From assembly GCA_024345305.1 (NCBI GenBank), contig BRON01000005.1:1984001-2048000 (forward strand): a stretch of 64,000 nt of DNA. Reading direction: 5' to 3'. The DNA is from Mrakia gelida. Lineage: Eukaryota; Basidiomycota; Tremellomycetes; Cystofilobasidiales; Mrakiaceae. A program made the translations under genes and the position numbers. This document shows, one piece after another, positions 39,608 through 50,399 of this stretch (positions within the stretch are counted from its first letter, which is position 1; every line of letters starts with the position of its first letter). Below the pieces are notes generated by a model. The model worked only from the letters and a program-made list of their open reading frames with translations, was not told the DNA's origin and did not search any database.

Positions 39608-41299
39608 ATGGATCTCTCCTCACTCGCTCCTTCCCTCCCTTCGACATCGACCTCGAGCGCCAGCATCAGCTTTGCGTCGTCCACCAGCGAGAAGGCCTGC
39701 CGCTCATGCGACCGACCTCTCGTGAGGTCGCTTCTCTGCTCTAGGTGCAAGGGACCCTACTGTTCCGTGGCTTGTCAGAAGAAGGCGAGCTCTGAGGTCT
39801 CTTCCACTCATCCTTCGACTCCCGAGACTCGTCGCTTTCTCGACTAACATCTCTCTCTCCTCTTTTGTTCCAGGACTGGAAACTCCACAAGAAGAGCTGT
39901 CGCGTCTATTACCCACCCTCGAGCTCGAAAGATCAGGGACAAGGTGAGTTTCGTTGGGCGAGGGAGCTTCAAAGAAAGCAAAGCTCGCAGGCTGAACCTC
40001 CTCTCCCGCTCGTTTTCTTGCCTTCCTCATCGCTCCAGTCTTCCCGAACGAGATCTTCCACAACATCCTCGAGTTTATCTTCCTTCGACCATCTTCCATC
40101 ACCCCTTCGTCGGATCCCTTCCATCTCAACGGGACCACCCATCTCCTCCTCGTCTCGTCCTCTTTCCTCACCCTCTCCCTCCCTCTCCTCTACCAATCGG
40201 TCACCATCTCCCGCCCTTCTCACTATGTGAAGTTCTTCGATCCAGAGAAGGGTCTCTTCGTCGCTGGAAAGGACTCAAAGAGGCGATGGGGTTTCGTACG
40301 CGAGGTGAGTACACGTTGGCGAGCTTTCGGCTGTCGACGCGACGCATCTTTCGCTTTACTCGAGCTAAACGTCCTTTTTCTCGCCTCGCCACGTCTCCTT
40401 TCCCAGCTCAACATCGTATCAGACGTCCAACCTCCACCCGAAGTCTACTTCGAAGATGGCGACTACATCGTTCCCCTCGCCTTCCCTCCCTTCTCCCAAA
40501 ACCTCACTCAAGTCTGCGTCCTCGAGTCAATACCGTGGTCAGTTTTTAACGAGATGGACAGGGATGGGACGTTGTGGCTCAACCAAGCCGGAGCGAAGGA
40601 GCTCCTCGCTCGGATCCAGGAGGATCAAGGGGAGAGAAAGGATGCGGAGATGTCCCTCGGAGAACTACATCGAGGCGAGGGTCTCGTCTATCCCAACGGT
40701 CAACTCATCCCCTTTGACGATTGGATCACCACCTACACGGCCTCCGGTACCCTCGACGCAGCCATCAACCTTTCCATCGCAGGCACTATCGAGGAACTTC
40801 TTCAGAACGAGCAGGACACCTTCTTCGACGAGCTCATTTTCACTACCGCCCCTCGGATCCTTCGCCTTCGCTGGCCATCCCCAAGAACGATCATGAAATG
40901 GTGTTCTCCTCCCCAAGGATGCGAGGAAGTCAAGACTCTCGCCATCCATTACGATCCAGCGGTCAACAAAGGTCTCTTCAACGGTCTCTACGCGTTCGCT
41001 CAAGAGGTCGGATCGGGAAGCAACATCGGACACGTCGAACTCGTCGGTTATCCTCCCGAGAAGCTGGTCGGGTTCGTCGAATGGATCAAGACGAGGAAAC
41101 CGTCGAAGAACAAGGATCGGATCGAGAGATGGACGTGGACGCAGGAGGATGGAACGATCTTCGAGCTCAGAATCACTGAGAACGTGTGAGTCTGCGCTCT
41201 CTCTCTCGGTCTCTCTTTCTCGATTGGCGCCACACCGTCTTGATTTCCTACTGACCTCGCTCGTCGTTTCTCCACAGCTGGATCCGACCTCAACGGTAA
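39608..41299 (+). CDS. MYND zinc finger fused to F-box-like protein, type B (copy B3)
   Basis: Five exons (39608-39784, 39874-39943, 40039-40304, 40407-41185, 41278-41299) give about 437 residues. A complete MYND finger sits at residues 31-68 with all eight ligands: C31, C34, C44, C47, C52, C56, H64, C68. Then follows the F-box-like segment VFPNEIFHNILEFIFL, HLLLVSSSF and YQSVTISR. The type B body ends in RWTWTQEDGTIFEL. MYND domains usually bind Pro-rich partners. Only this type B copy has one. The first intron appears to use a GC donor (AAG|GCGAGC), the choice that gives correct MYND spacing. The last intron (GTGAGT, CTGAC, CCACAG) adds WIRPQR; without it the frame stops at 41189. Confidence 0.85.
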
Positions 41300-41536
41300 C
41301 TGCAACTTAGTTCGACGCGTCGGGACGCCTCCTCGCCTGTGAGTCTGACCCCTTCTCCTCGTCAGAGTCCCGTCCGTTACCTTTCGTTGACATGCACACT
41401 CCCATCTTGCCTCTTCCCCTTTCTCTTTTGCAGCATCACCCACCCTCCTTCTTCGATCTCGTCGCCTCGGAATCTCCACCCTCCCTCGCCCTCGACTTTT
41501 CGCCAGCGCAGCTCTTCCTCCTCCCAACTCCGATCC

Positions 41537-41911
41537 ATGCACCACCCTCTCGACACTCTTCACCATACCTACTTCTTCCAAGAATCCCCTCAGCCTCCTC
41601 TAAACAACGGATCTCCCTCACCCTCCCTCCACTGGCCACCCTCCCTCGCCCTCGACGCCGACGCCAACGCCAACGATCCCTTCTTCGCTTCCACTCACCT
41701 CGCATCATCTTCGTCCTCGATCCATACAAGAGCATTCATCTCTTCTCCACCTGCCGGAGAGCCTCGCGAAGGATCAGTGAGAGGGCGAGGGTGGGACGCG
41801 AGTCCTGGAGCGGGCGAGCGACGCGTCTCTTTTTGTTTTTGTAGCCTTGCTCTTTGTTCTCCCCTCTTCTCTCCTTCTTGCGTATTGGCTATGCATTTTG
41901 TAATGGCCTAG
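41537..41911 (+). CDS. Hypothetical small protein
   Basis: A 124-residue frame beginning MHHPLDTLHHTYFFQESPQ, rich in Ser, Pro and Ala with no recognisable domain. A plausible intron upstream (donor GTGAGT at about 41339, acceptor TTTTGCAG at about 41433) would be a 5'-UTR intron and is the main support for a transcript starting here. The last 30 residues are hydrophobic and could be untranslated sequence read through. It could equally be the 3' UTR of the preceding F-box gene. Confidence 0.3.
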   Translation: MHHPLDTLHHTYFFQESPQPPLNNGSPSPSLHWPPSLALDADANANDPFFASTHLASSSSSIHTRAFISSPPAGEPREGSVRGRGWDASPGAGERRVSFCFCSLALCSPLFSPSCVLAMHFVMA

Positions 41912-42247
41912 TCTTTCAGTGCATGGCTTCGTCTACTCTATCATCCTTCTAGTCGAACGAGAAGAAGGGACGCAGACCTCGCTCGCTCGCGATGGCGATT
42001 CCTTTTCTCTCTCTCTCGTTCTTTTCGTGCCTCTTCCCCGCTCCTTTTTCTCTCTCTGAGCATGAAAAAATGGAAGTATCCACCCTCAGGTTCAATCAAT
42101 CCAAGAAAATGTTACGAACTCGGTCTCTTCGGACCTTTCCCTGCCGATCACCTTATCTCCCTCCCTCCCTTCTCTCTTCTCTCTCCCAACCCCCAACAAG
42201 CACTCAACTCAACCCAACCCCTCTTCCCACCTCCTCCCTCCTCCCGA

Positions 42248-43533
42248 ATGGCCCAACTAGCAGCCGCCTACTCCCACCCCCTCGCCTCCCCTCCCAGCAC
42301 CAGCACCCGAAACTCCTCGCTCTTCTCCTCCCGACCTCGTTCGACCGCCCCTCGACCTTCCTTCTCGTCCAACTACACTCTCCAGATCACCACCCAACTC
42401 GACGCCGTCGTTGCTCTCTCGTACGAGCAGCTTACTCGGAACCCAGCTTACGTGCGAGCTATCCTGCTGAGCTACTGTCGGTACAAGATGGAGAGGAGGA
42501 CGGGGAAGGATGGGAGGGTCAGATCGAGAGAGGTGGGAAAGAAGTTGGATGCGTTAGAGAGGGTGTTGGTTAAGCAGGGGGTGGGTTCACTGGATCCTTT
42601 CGCTTGGGGTCGCTTTGGGGAGGGCTGTATAGAAAGAAGGAAGGAAGGAGGGGAGGAGCTGAGGTGGGAAAGAGGGAGGGAGAGTCGAACGAGGGAGGGA
42701 GGGAGGTCGACCGAGGTCGACGTCGAGCTCGTGCTTGGCTCTTCGTCTTCTCGAGGGAACTGAGTCAAAGCTGGTTCGAAGTCTGAAGAGAAAACCTTCA
42801 CTTCCACCTTCGTCGATACTCCCTTATCCTACTCGCCTGACCAACGAAGGAGGGACGACGTCCGCTCTCGCTCCCTCGCTCTTCCCATCCTCCCGTCCTC
42901 ACTCTTTCCTCCCCCCTTTTCCCTCTCTCCGAACCGCCAACTTACGCCTTCATCTTCCTCTATTGGCCCTTCCAGTTCACAACCTTCTCCTCCCCCCTCC
43001 TCCAAACACGCACAACCCTCTCCATCCCCATCACCGACTCCTCCCTCCCCTCGTCTTCCTCAGACGTCAACGCACCCGCACCCTTCCTCCTCGCTTACTC
43101 CGTCGCCCCTTCTCTCACCTCAACCCGCCCCCGCTCCTCAACAACAACAACAACCTCCCTCCACCTCTACCCAAACGGCGAAGCGCCCACCCTGCGCGTT
43201 CGACGAGCAACCGTGACGGGATCGAGCTTGCCCTCCTCGCCTGCCATCTTTGGGAACATGGATGGGATCGATAGGGATCGGGCTCCGGTGGTTAGGGAGG
43301 AGGATGAGGACGAAGAGGGAGAGGGAGAGGGGTTGCCGAGGTACGATGCGGAGGGAGGAGGAGGGTTGCCAACGTACCACTCGACGACGACGACGACGGC
43401 TGTTGCTTCTGGGGAGGCGCCGAGGTATGTGGAGGCTGCTTCGGCCGAAGCAGAGCAGGAGGCGGGAGATAGGAGGGAGGGTAGGGAGCAGTTCTGGTGG
43501 GGAGTTGAAGGTGGGGCGGGAGGAGTTGCTTGA
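42248..43533 (+). CDS. Hypothetical protein, structure unresolved
   Basis: The first part reads MAQLAAAYSHPLASP, then LDAVVALSYEQLTRNPAYVR, then LLSYCRYKMERRTGKDGR. The last part, in another frame, reads NMDGIDRDRAPVV and is acidic, with LPRY, LPTY and APRY motifs resembling the PY-type motifs of arrestin-like trafficking adaptors. An intron between about 42770 and 42990 must join them (donor candidate GTTCGA at 42771, CTGAC at about 42837), but the acceptor is ambiguous. I do not recognise the family; the arrestin resemblance is only a hint. The gene lies between F-box B3 and PAF1. Confidence 0.45.
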
Positions 43534-43953
43534 GGAGAGACGCAGAGACGCGTCGAGGTGGGGGCTCGTTGCTTGCTGTTGTTTTATCTGGTTCTTTCTA
43601 CGATCTTTTCACCTTTTCTGGGACTTTGGCGTTCCCTTACGACGTTTGATGACACGATACGAATCACGATCTTGCTCTACTTGGACGGGAGGAAGGAAGA
43701 AACGTGATGGGGAAGGAGCGCGTTCTCGAGCGAGCGAAGAGAAAGCAGACTTGCTAGCGCCAATTTATCCTGGCGGCTCGAAAGCTTAATGCTTAATGGA
43801 CTTTCGCCCCAAAATCGAAAATCTGCCCGGAAAAACGAAACACAGACGGCCTCGACCGCCTCTTCTCCTCGAGCTCAATCTCGCCTCGCCAACTTCGAAC
43901 TCACCTCCCTCCCTTCATCTGACCTCCATCCCTCTCCATCCTCTCGTCTCATC
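43534..43953. other. Intergenic upstream of PAF1
   Basis: About 420 bases with no supported gene; presumed PAF1 promoter and leader. GACGCGTC is present at about 43548. Confidence 0.4.
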
Positions 43954-46180
43954 ATGTCCAAAAAGACGTCAGTCTTCTCTCTCCCTTGCTCTCTCCTTTG
44001 CTCTCTTCTCCCCACTAACCCACCTTCTCCTCTTCAGTGATCTCCTGGTCAAAGTCCGCTACGAGAACCCTCTCCCTCCTCCCCCCTTCCCTCCCAAACT
44101 CGTGGACATCCCCACCTCCCTCTCCCGCTACGGTCAACCTTCCTATGTCACTCAACTCATAAGGGAGACCCCTTACCCCATGATGGTCGATGCGGAGTGT
44201 GGGATGCCGCTGGATCTGTTGAACTATAAAGGGATCTGGGAGGGAGGAGGAACGGATGGTGAGTCGAATCAACGAGAGAAGGAGCTGAGCAGGGAGGGGC
44301 AGGGGGACAGAGAGGGTCGGAAGAGGTGGAGGGGGTGTATGCGCTCTGGACTGGGTGGAGAGATGGAGTTCTTTGTATATACAGAGAGACAGGAAGGGGG
44401 GGAGGAACGAACGAGAACGAACGAGACGAGCTCAACCATCCCTCCCTTCCCTTCCTTCGCTCGAGCTCACCCATCCTTCCCTTTTCTTTTCTCCCAGAAA
44501 TCAACCCCACCGGCCCCTTACCAACCCTCGACCCCGAAGATTCCTACCTCCTCTCCAACCCCGACCCTCTCCAACCAGCTCTCACCTCCACCAACTCTCT
44601 CGACTCCTCAGCCCCAGCAACTCCCTCAGGAGGGCACATCGATATCCACTCCCATGTCTCTTGGTTGAGGAAGACAGAGTACATCCAGAAGGATGCCGTT
44701 AGAGCTCAGGCGGGTGTGGGGGGGTTGAAGGGGTGAGTGAACACGCGTTTTGAACGAAGGAGGGGGAGGGCAGAGGAGGAAGGGAAGGAGCGAGCAAGCT
44801 GACCTTTGTTTGTTCGTTTAGCTTCAAACGACCTGTCCAACTGGATCGATCTCTGGAGGGACAGTACGCTCTCATCGAGAAGACGTTCACGGATCTGGAG
44901 AGGAGCGATCTCAAGACGCTGAAGCATCCCAACAAACCTGGACTTACAGCTGTCGAGGTGAGCTCTCTCGCGTTTCCTCCTTCCTTCCGTTCCTGCTTGC
45001 TCGCTCCTCGCTCGAGGCTGATCTCGGTCCTTCACTGTTCGTGCTCGCTCGCTAGGAATACGATGTTCTACCCGATCCTCAGACCTGGGCGACTGGGTAC
45101 TCGCTGTTCAAGTTCGTCGAGCCTCCGGCTTCGGAAGGGATTGCTGGGGCGGATGCTGTGAGTCGACCTCTCTTTGCCTGCTATTCTTTTCCACCTCTGC
45201 TCGCGGAGCTGGAAAGTGGGCTTCTTCGTCTCTGTCACTTTTCGCTGACCTCGTCGTTCACGTCCTCGAAACCGCAGACTCCCAACGCCTCCCTCTCCTC
45301 AGCCATCTTCCGACCCATCCTCGACTCGGACGGCGAGCAGTCGCTCGTGTACTACGTCCCAGAAACAGCAGAGGCGGACGAGGCAGCGTTGAAGGGAATG
45401 AGGACTGATCAGCCTGAGTCGCAGGAGGTGAGTTTCGAACGCGTTCTCGTTTTAGCCGTCGCCTCGAAACTGACCCTCCCCTTCGTCCCTCCCTTCCCCT
45501 CCATCCCACCTCCCACCCTCCCATCTCACCCTCTCACCCATTACCCTCCCCCCTCGCCCATCCAACCTCAGCCCGTCCGCTACATCTTCGCTCGAAACTA
45601 CGAACTGGCAGGAACCGGAGCCGCCCTCGCAAAGGGAACTGAACTCGCGCTCATCATCTGCGAAGCCGACGACGACGCGAAGCCTGGAGAGGAGGTGGGA
45701 GAGGGAGGGAAGAGGAAGAGAGGGAAGGGAGCGTACTTCCATGAGTTCATTTCGAAGACGACGATCAAGAGGAAGAGGATCAAGGTGCGTCGCGTCTTTC
45801 GTTTGTTCGCCTTTCGAGTCGTTCGGTTCGTTTCGCTGACCCTGCTCTCTCCTCTCTTCCCTCCTTTCTTTCTCTCTTTTCTCTCCACCTTTGTCTTTTC
45901 CTCCCACACCCCTTTTCATACCTCACAGAAAAACTCCCCACCCTCCAACCCAGTCTGGGACGAGATCAACCTCTTCCTCGAAACGCCCACCGAGGACGTC
46001 CTTGCCATCCGACACGACGAGTCCAGGGTCGTCGACGACCCGAGTTGGGAGCCGCCGAAGGAGGAGGAGGAGGGAGAGAACGGGCAGGAGCAGGAGCACG
46101 AGCAGGAGAGCGAGAACGAGAGTGGGAACGAGGGTGGGGAGGGGGAGGGGAGAGGGCAGGGGATGGAGGTTGATAGTTAG
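43954..46180 (+). CDS. PAF1: RNA polymerase II-associated factor 1 (Paf1 complex)
   Basis: Nuclear subunit of the Paf1 transcription elongation complex, required for histone H2B ubiquitylation and H3 methylation. The first exon is only 14 nt (43954-43967, MSKK plus two bases). Exons 44038-44258 and 44498 onward read KVRYENPLPPPPFPPK, MMVDAECGMPLDLL, then SWLRKTEYI and FKRPVQLDRSLEGQY. These are Paf1 hallmarks. Later exons carry VRYIFARNYELAG and a Lys/Arg-rich FHEFISKTTIKRKRI segment. The C-terminus is long and acidic (Glu/Gln/Gly), ending in MEVDS, as in other Paf1 proteins. Introns are short with CTGAC branches. Confidence 0.95.
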
Positions 46181-46224
46181 TTGAGGGATTGAGATGATCG
46201 ACATGTTTGGCGTTGGGTGAGCTT

Positions 46225-46605
46225 TTAGTTCGGTGGGTGGAGAAAAAAAGGGGGTGGGTGGGGATGGAGAGAGCGCGAGAGCGAGAAGAGATATGGTTCG
46301 CAGGTTCGACGCGTCGTCGTCGGACAGCGAAGCGAAAGCTTTCGACTTTCGAGGGTTCGAGGAACCTGAAAGAACCCAAGGCTGACGACATCATATCCAA
46401 AGCGAAACCCACACAAGCATGGTTGCTAATCGCGAAAAAGGAGACGAGGTCAGCCTCGAGGTTCGAGGACAAAAGAGAAGGAAGAGGGAGAAACGCGTCG
46501 ACTGACCTCCTCAGCCTCGTGCATCGCCAACTTCCGTCGTTCGACGGGTGTCGCGAAGATCGTCCAGTACGAAACGACTGCAAAGAAGCTGGTATTCAGC
46601 TCCAT
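46225..46605 (-). CDS. Possible small membrane protein or 3' extension of F-box B2
   Basis: On the minus strand an exon reading MELNTSFFAVVSYWTIFATP and ERRKLAMHEAEE (46507-46605) is followed by a textbook local intron: donor GTCAGT, branch GGCTGACC, acceptor GATTAG at about 46427. That pattern suggests a transcribed gene. The hydrophobic stretch looks like a membrane segment. An upstream exon encoding PDVALAIDPFLLS could join it through a GTAG donor near 46645. It is unclear whether this is an independent small gene or additional exons of the F-box gene immediately upstream. No family recognised. Confidence 0.3.
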
Positions 46606-46641
46606 GTGGACTTGGGGAAAAGAAGAAGGAGGGGACTGACT

Positions 46642-48139
46642 CTACCAAGACAGCAGGAAGGGATCGATGGCCAAAGCGACGTCCGGCTGCGAGGAGGAGA
46701 GAAAAGACATGGGTCGTTTTGGGGTGAGTCTCTCGTGTAGAACGATTCGAGAGGTAACTAAGCGAGACTCACCGAGTGTTGGAGTAGCTGAACGCTGCCG
46801 TCTGGACGAACCTCGACGCGACCCGTCTCGCTGGACTTGATCCCTTGCCTTGACGCTTCGAACCAAGGGACGAACTCATCGAGGACGCTGGCTGGGAAAT
46901 CCTCCAGATGAATGAGATCGACGATTCCGAGGCGGCACTGTAGGAAAAGTGCTGCCTGGGCGAGGGAAGGAGGTTGAGAAAGGAACGCCGACGATGGATC
47001 TCCGCCGAGGGGAGAGGACCAGAAGAGCTGGAGGGTGCCGTAGTCCGCCACGTCTCGACTAGGTGATCCTCTTCCGACCCCGAACAGCTGTGATAGGGAC
47101 AGTCGAAGTTGATCCGGTGAGGTGTTGGGGAGGAGGGAGGAGACCAGGAATACTGAGCGCTGACCCGCCAACTCGGTCTGGAAGCGATCGTTCACGTTCC
47201 CGGTGATGGCCCACCGCACCATCTCCTCCGCCTCCGCTTCTCCTTCGTCGTCGTCGGAAGCTACGCCGTCGAAGTAACTGGCTCGGTTGATGCCTGCAGC
47301 AGCGTCCTTCCTCCTCTCTTCGTCCGCGCAGATCTTCGCGAGCCACGCTGGATCCGGTTCCTTCCTCGAAGGGATGTGAGGGTCCATCAGGCAGACGACA
47401 TCGAGGTAGTGTCCCTCCATGACCTTGATATCGACGACGTGGGTTCTTCCTCCTGGGGGGAGAGTAGAGACCAAGGGGACATCGACGCCGGCGACGATGG
47501 AGAGTTCCTTTACGAGGTTCCATCGACTCGCTCCTTCCTCTCCAGCGAAGAGACCGTCCTCGGGGTTGAAGAAGGTGACGTCGTGGGAAGGACGAGAGAT
47601 GGTGATGGAGGAGTAGAAGGAAGGGAGACAGAGCTCTCGGAAGCCTTTGGAGACGAGGAGGAGGTGGGAGGTTCCGTTGAGATGGAAGGGATCCGAGGAG
47701 GGAGTGAGTGCGGTTCGTCGGAGGAAGGTGTATTTGATGATTCGTTCGATGACCTCGACGGGAAGAGCTGAGAGGGAGAAGAAGGGGAGGAAGGAGAGAG
47801 AGAGAGGAAGGAAGGGAGGAAGGGGTGTGAGCTTGGAGCTTTCGACGTCGACCATGATGTTCCTCCAGAACCCAGCAACAAAGACCGAACGAAACGCAGC
47901 TCACAGGGGAGAGGAGAATGAGACCCATTCGAATGGTCTGCTTGCCTCGTCTTGATGTCGAAGGAAGAGAGCTGGAGAAGGAGGAGATGGGAGGTCAGCT
48001 CGAACGAGGGAAGGGATGTTGAGCTCGCCCGAGACGAAGGGAGGAACATCGAGCTCATCGAAAGGACTTCAGCTTCCTTCTCATCCATGTTGAGTTGAGT
48101 CTGAGACGTATCCTGCAAGTTCGAGGTCGAAGAAGCCAT
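46642..48139 (-). CDS. F-box-like protein, type B (copy B2)
   Basis: Minus-strand exons 47905-48139, 46773-47767 and probably 46642-46686 give 424 residues. The N-terminus (MASSTSNLQDTSQTQLNMDE) is Ser-rich and lacks the MYND finger of copy B3. The F-box-like segment SLPVEVIERIIKYTFLRR is followed by DPFHLNGTSHLLLVSKGF and FYSSITISRPSH, matching B3 and B1 closely. A GTGAGT donor lies near the 3' end, as in the other two type B genes. Spliced, it adds PDVALAIDPFLLSW; unspliced, the frame stops at 46758. It is head to head with type A copy A2, 148 bases apart. Presumed SCF substrate receptor. Confidence 0.78.
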
Positions 48140-48287
48140 ATCGTTTGAATGAAAGGGGTGGGAGGTAGGGGACGAGAGGAAGGGACGAGCTCGAAGCTGA
48201 AAACGCCCTTTCGTCCTTGCGTTCTCGGTCCGCCACAGACCGCCATCTTCTCTTCTTTCTTCGCATCCTCGCTTCTCCACCGCGGCC
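48140..48287. promoter_or_regulatory. Shared divergent promoter of the B2/A2 pair
   Basis: 148 bases between the start codons of oppositely transcribed F-box-like genes, the mirror counterpart of 39393-39607. Confidence 0.5.
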
Positions 48288-49378
48288 ATGGACTCCTCGT
48301 CATCCTCCTTACCAGCTTCCCAGAGGATTCCCAACGAAATCCTTCTCCCCATCATCGCTCAATGCTCCCCTTCAGCGCTTGCCGCCTTCGCTCAAACGTC
48401 CTTCGCCTTCCTCGAGGTCGCATCTCCCCTCCTCTACACGAGCGTCACCCTGTCGAACCCAAAGCAGGCAGCTCTCTTCTTCAGCCCTCCTGTTCGTACC
48501 TAGCCACCCTTTCTGATTGAGCGAAAAGGGGCCGTTTCGCGAAGGAAGTTGAGCTCACACGCCCTCCCTCTCTCCCTCCCTCCCTCCCTCCATCTGCCTT
48601 TCCTCTCTTCCTCGTCCATCTCTGCAGCACGTCTTCCCCTCCTATCTCTCCCGTATCGAGCTCTTCATCTCTCGAACCCAAACGAAACACCTCATTACCG
48701 ACTTAGGCTCCTACGACACCTCTCGTTCTCTCTTCACTCCTCCCACCGGTCCCCTCCTCCTCGACTCGTACTCCGACTGGCGAGGAGACACTTGCTTCAT
48801 GTGGCTCGTTAATCCTTCACTGTGTAGCCTTCAATCGAACGCCCACGCACAGCATAACATGGATACCTTCGCCCAAATAACGGATCACCCTCTCCACCGC
48901 TATGGGTACCTCGGCGAAAGCTGGGATCGTCTCGAGGACCTCGTCTTCTCTGGGTGGTACCCCAACGGGGAATTTCCTCGCTGTCGGGAGGGGCCGAGTC
49001 AGGTACCTCGATTGACGTTGGATCTGGCGATGATTGAGCAGAGCTTGGATCCTAGAACACCGAAGGGGTCGTGTCAGAGGGTACTGTTGGAAGGGTTCGC
49101 GAAGAGCTTGGGTGGTCGCAGAGGGAGGGTTTGGGTTAGGTCGGAGGAGATGAGGGAGATGTTTAAGGTTGCGAAGGAAGAGGTTGTGAAGAGATTGAAT
49201 GGGTCGAAGCTGGGACAGGAGGTGGGAGAGATCAGGGTCGATATCAAGGAGGTTCGTCGCGTCTCTTCCTCCTGGGCTGCTCTTCCTTCTTCTCTCCTTT
49301 GAATCGAACGAATTTGATCCCTGACTTCTTGCGTATCGATCGCGTTTTAAATCATCACTTCAGCCGACGTCGCTTTGA
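48288..49378 (+). CDS. F-box-like protein, type A (copy A2)
   Basis: Three exons (48288-48491, 48628-49251, 49364-49378) give 280 residues. The start MDSSSSSLPASQRIPNEIL leads into the F-box-like segment, with FAFLEVASPLLYTSVTLS. Then ISRTQTKHL, RLEDLVFSG, LDLAMIEQ and DPRTPKGSCQR align with copy A1. Both copies end with a GTTCGT intron followed by a very short last exon (here PTSL-stop). Copy A2 is about 37 residues shorter than A1, mainly at the N-terminus. Presumed SCF substrate receptor; target unknown. Confidence 0.78.
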
Positions 49379-49541
49379 GGCGTTCCTACGTCTCTTTCGG
49401 CTCTTCTTCGTGCTTCTTCGTTTCGTCCGTCGTGAGTCCACCTCCTTGTCTTCTCCTTTCGCTTCCTTTCCTTCGATAGACTCGTTCTTCCATCGCCTTT
49501 CACAAAATCAACTGACCTGTGCCTCTCTCTTCTCATCGGTA

Positions 49542-49928
49542 ATGTCACCCAGTCCCCCTCCCTACCCTTCTTCTCGCCTTTTCCCTCCCCGCGTCGCGTC
49601 GCCCAAATTACCTTCTGGCCGCCCATCGTCCCTCCCGCTCTTTCCCATTCGCAACAACTCCACCCTTCCACGTTCCGAACATGCACCTCCAACTCTCTAC
49701 GAAGGGCTCAGCGGCGACGACCAGACGAATGGAGCTTCGGATCGTTCGTCGATCATTCTCCCTTTCGCTCTGCGTCGCCCAACCTCGTTCAACCCGCTTT
49801 ACCACTCCCTCTCCTATCCATGCACAATGTTCTTCCTCTCCCCTTCTCTTGCCGCGCTGGCAACACTTTGTTTCTCGTTTCACTCGTTCGTTTCAGTTTC
49901 AGTTTTCGTCGCCGTCGCGTCGCTTTGA
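49542..49928 (+). CDS. Hypothetical small protein
   Basis: A 128-residue frame starting MSPSPPPYPSSRLFPPRVAS, Ser/Pro-rich, with HAPPTLYEGLSGDDQTNGAS in the middle and a hydrophobic, Phe/Val-rich C-terminus. It could be a tail-anchored or short secreted protein, but the tail is also what pyrimidine-rich 3' sequence would encode. A splice-like signal (GTGAGT at about 49430, CTGAC at about 49511) lies just upstream. No family recognised. Confidence 0.3.
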   Translation: MSPSPPPYPSSRLFPPRVASPKLPSGRPSSLPLFPIRNNSTLPRSEHAPPTLYEGLSGDDQTNGASDRSSIILPFALRRPTSFNPLYHSLSYPCTMFFLSPSLAALATLCFSFHSFVSVSVFVAVASL

Positions 49929-50399
49929 CCTCTTTTAGTTTACTTTGCTCTCTCTCTCGTTAGTCATGATCATCATGCATTTTCACTCTCTATCGTTGGT
50001 TGGGTGGGTGCGCTGGGAGGAAGAGAGGAGAGTGGTAGTAATCGTCGTCTCATCGCGCAAGGAAGCGAAAACAGAAAACCCGGAGGGGAGGGGAGCGGAG
50101 AGTTGGATTCGAACAACCATTGTTGCTCGCGTTGAGATGTTGGCAAGTGTGGATACCTTGACTTTCGCGGTCGGCTGAAAGAGTCTTGCAGTGTGTTCGA
50201 AAAGGAACAAGTGACGAGAAGAAACGCGTTGAGGTTGATCTGAGAAGGCGACCTTCTCATCGCAATTCCGCAACAGAAATGATAGATCTCCTCCAAAAAT
50301 CCGAGAGGATTGATGTGTAGGTATTGAGAGCGACAGCAAAATCGTCAGTTCTCCGAGAACAAAACGAAGAAGCGAAAGATTGAATCAGAAGGCGTCGAC

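Noticed and set aside
50085..50140. TTCGAA-type T-loop resembling a tRNA on the minus strand
   Set aside because: No acceptor stem, D arm or anticodon arm can be folded around it.
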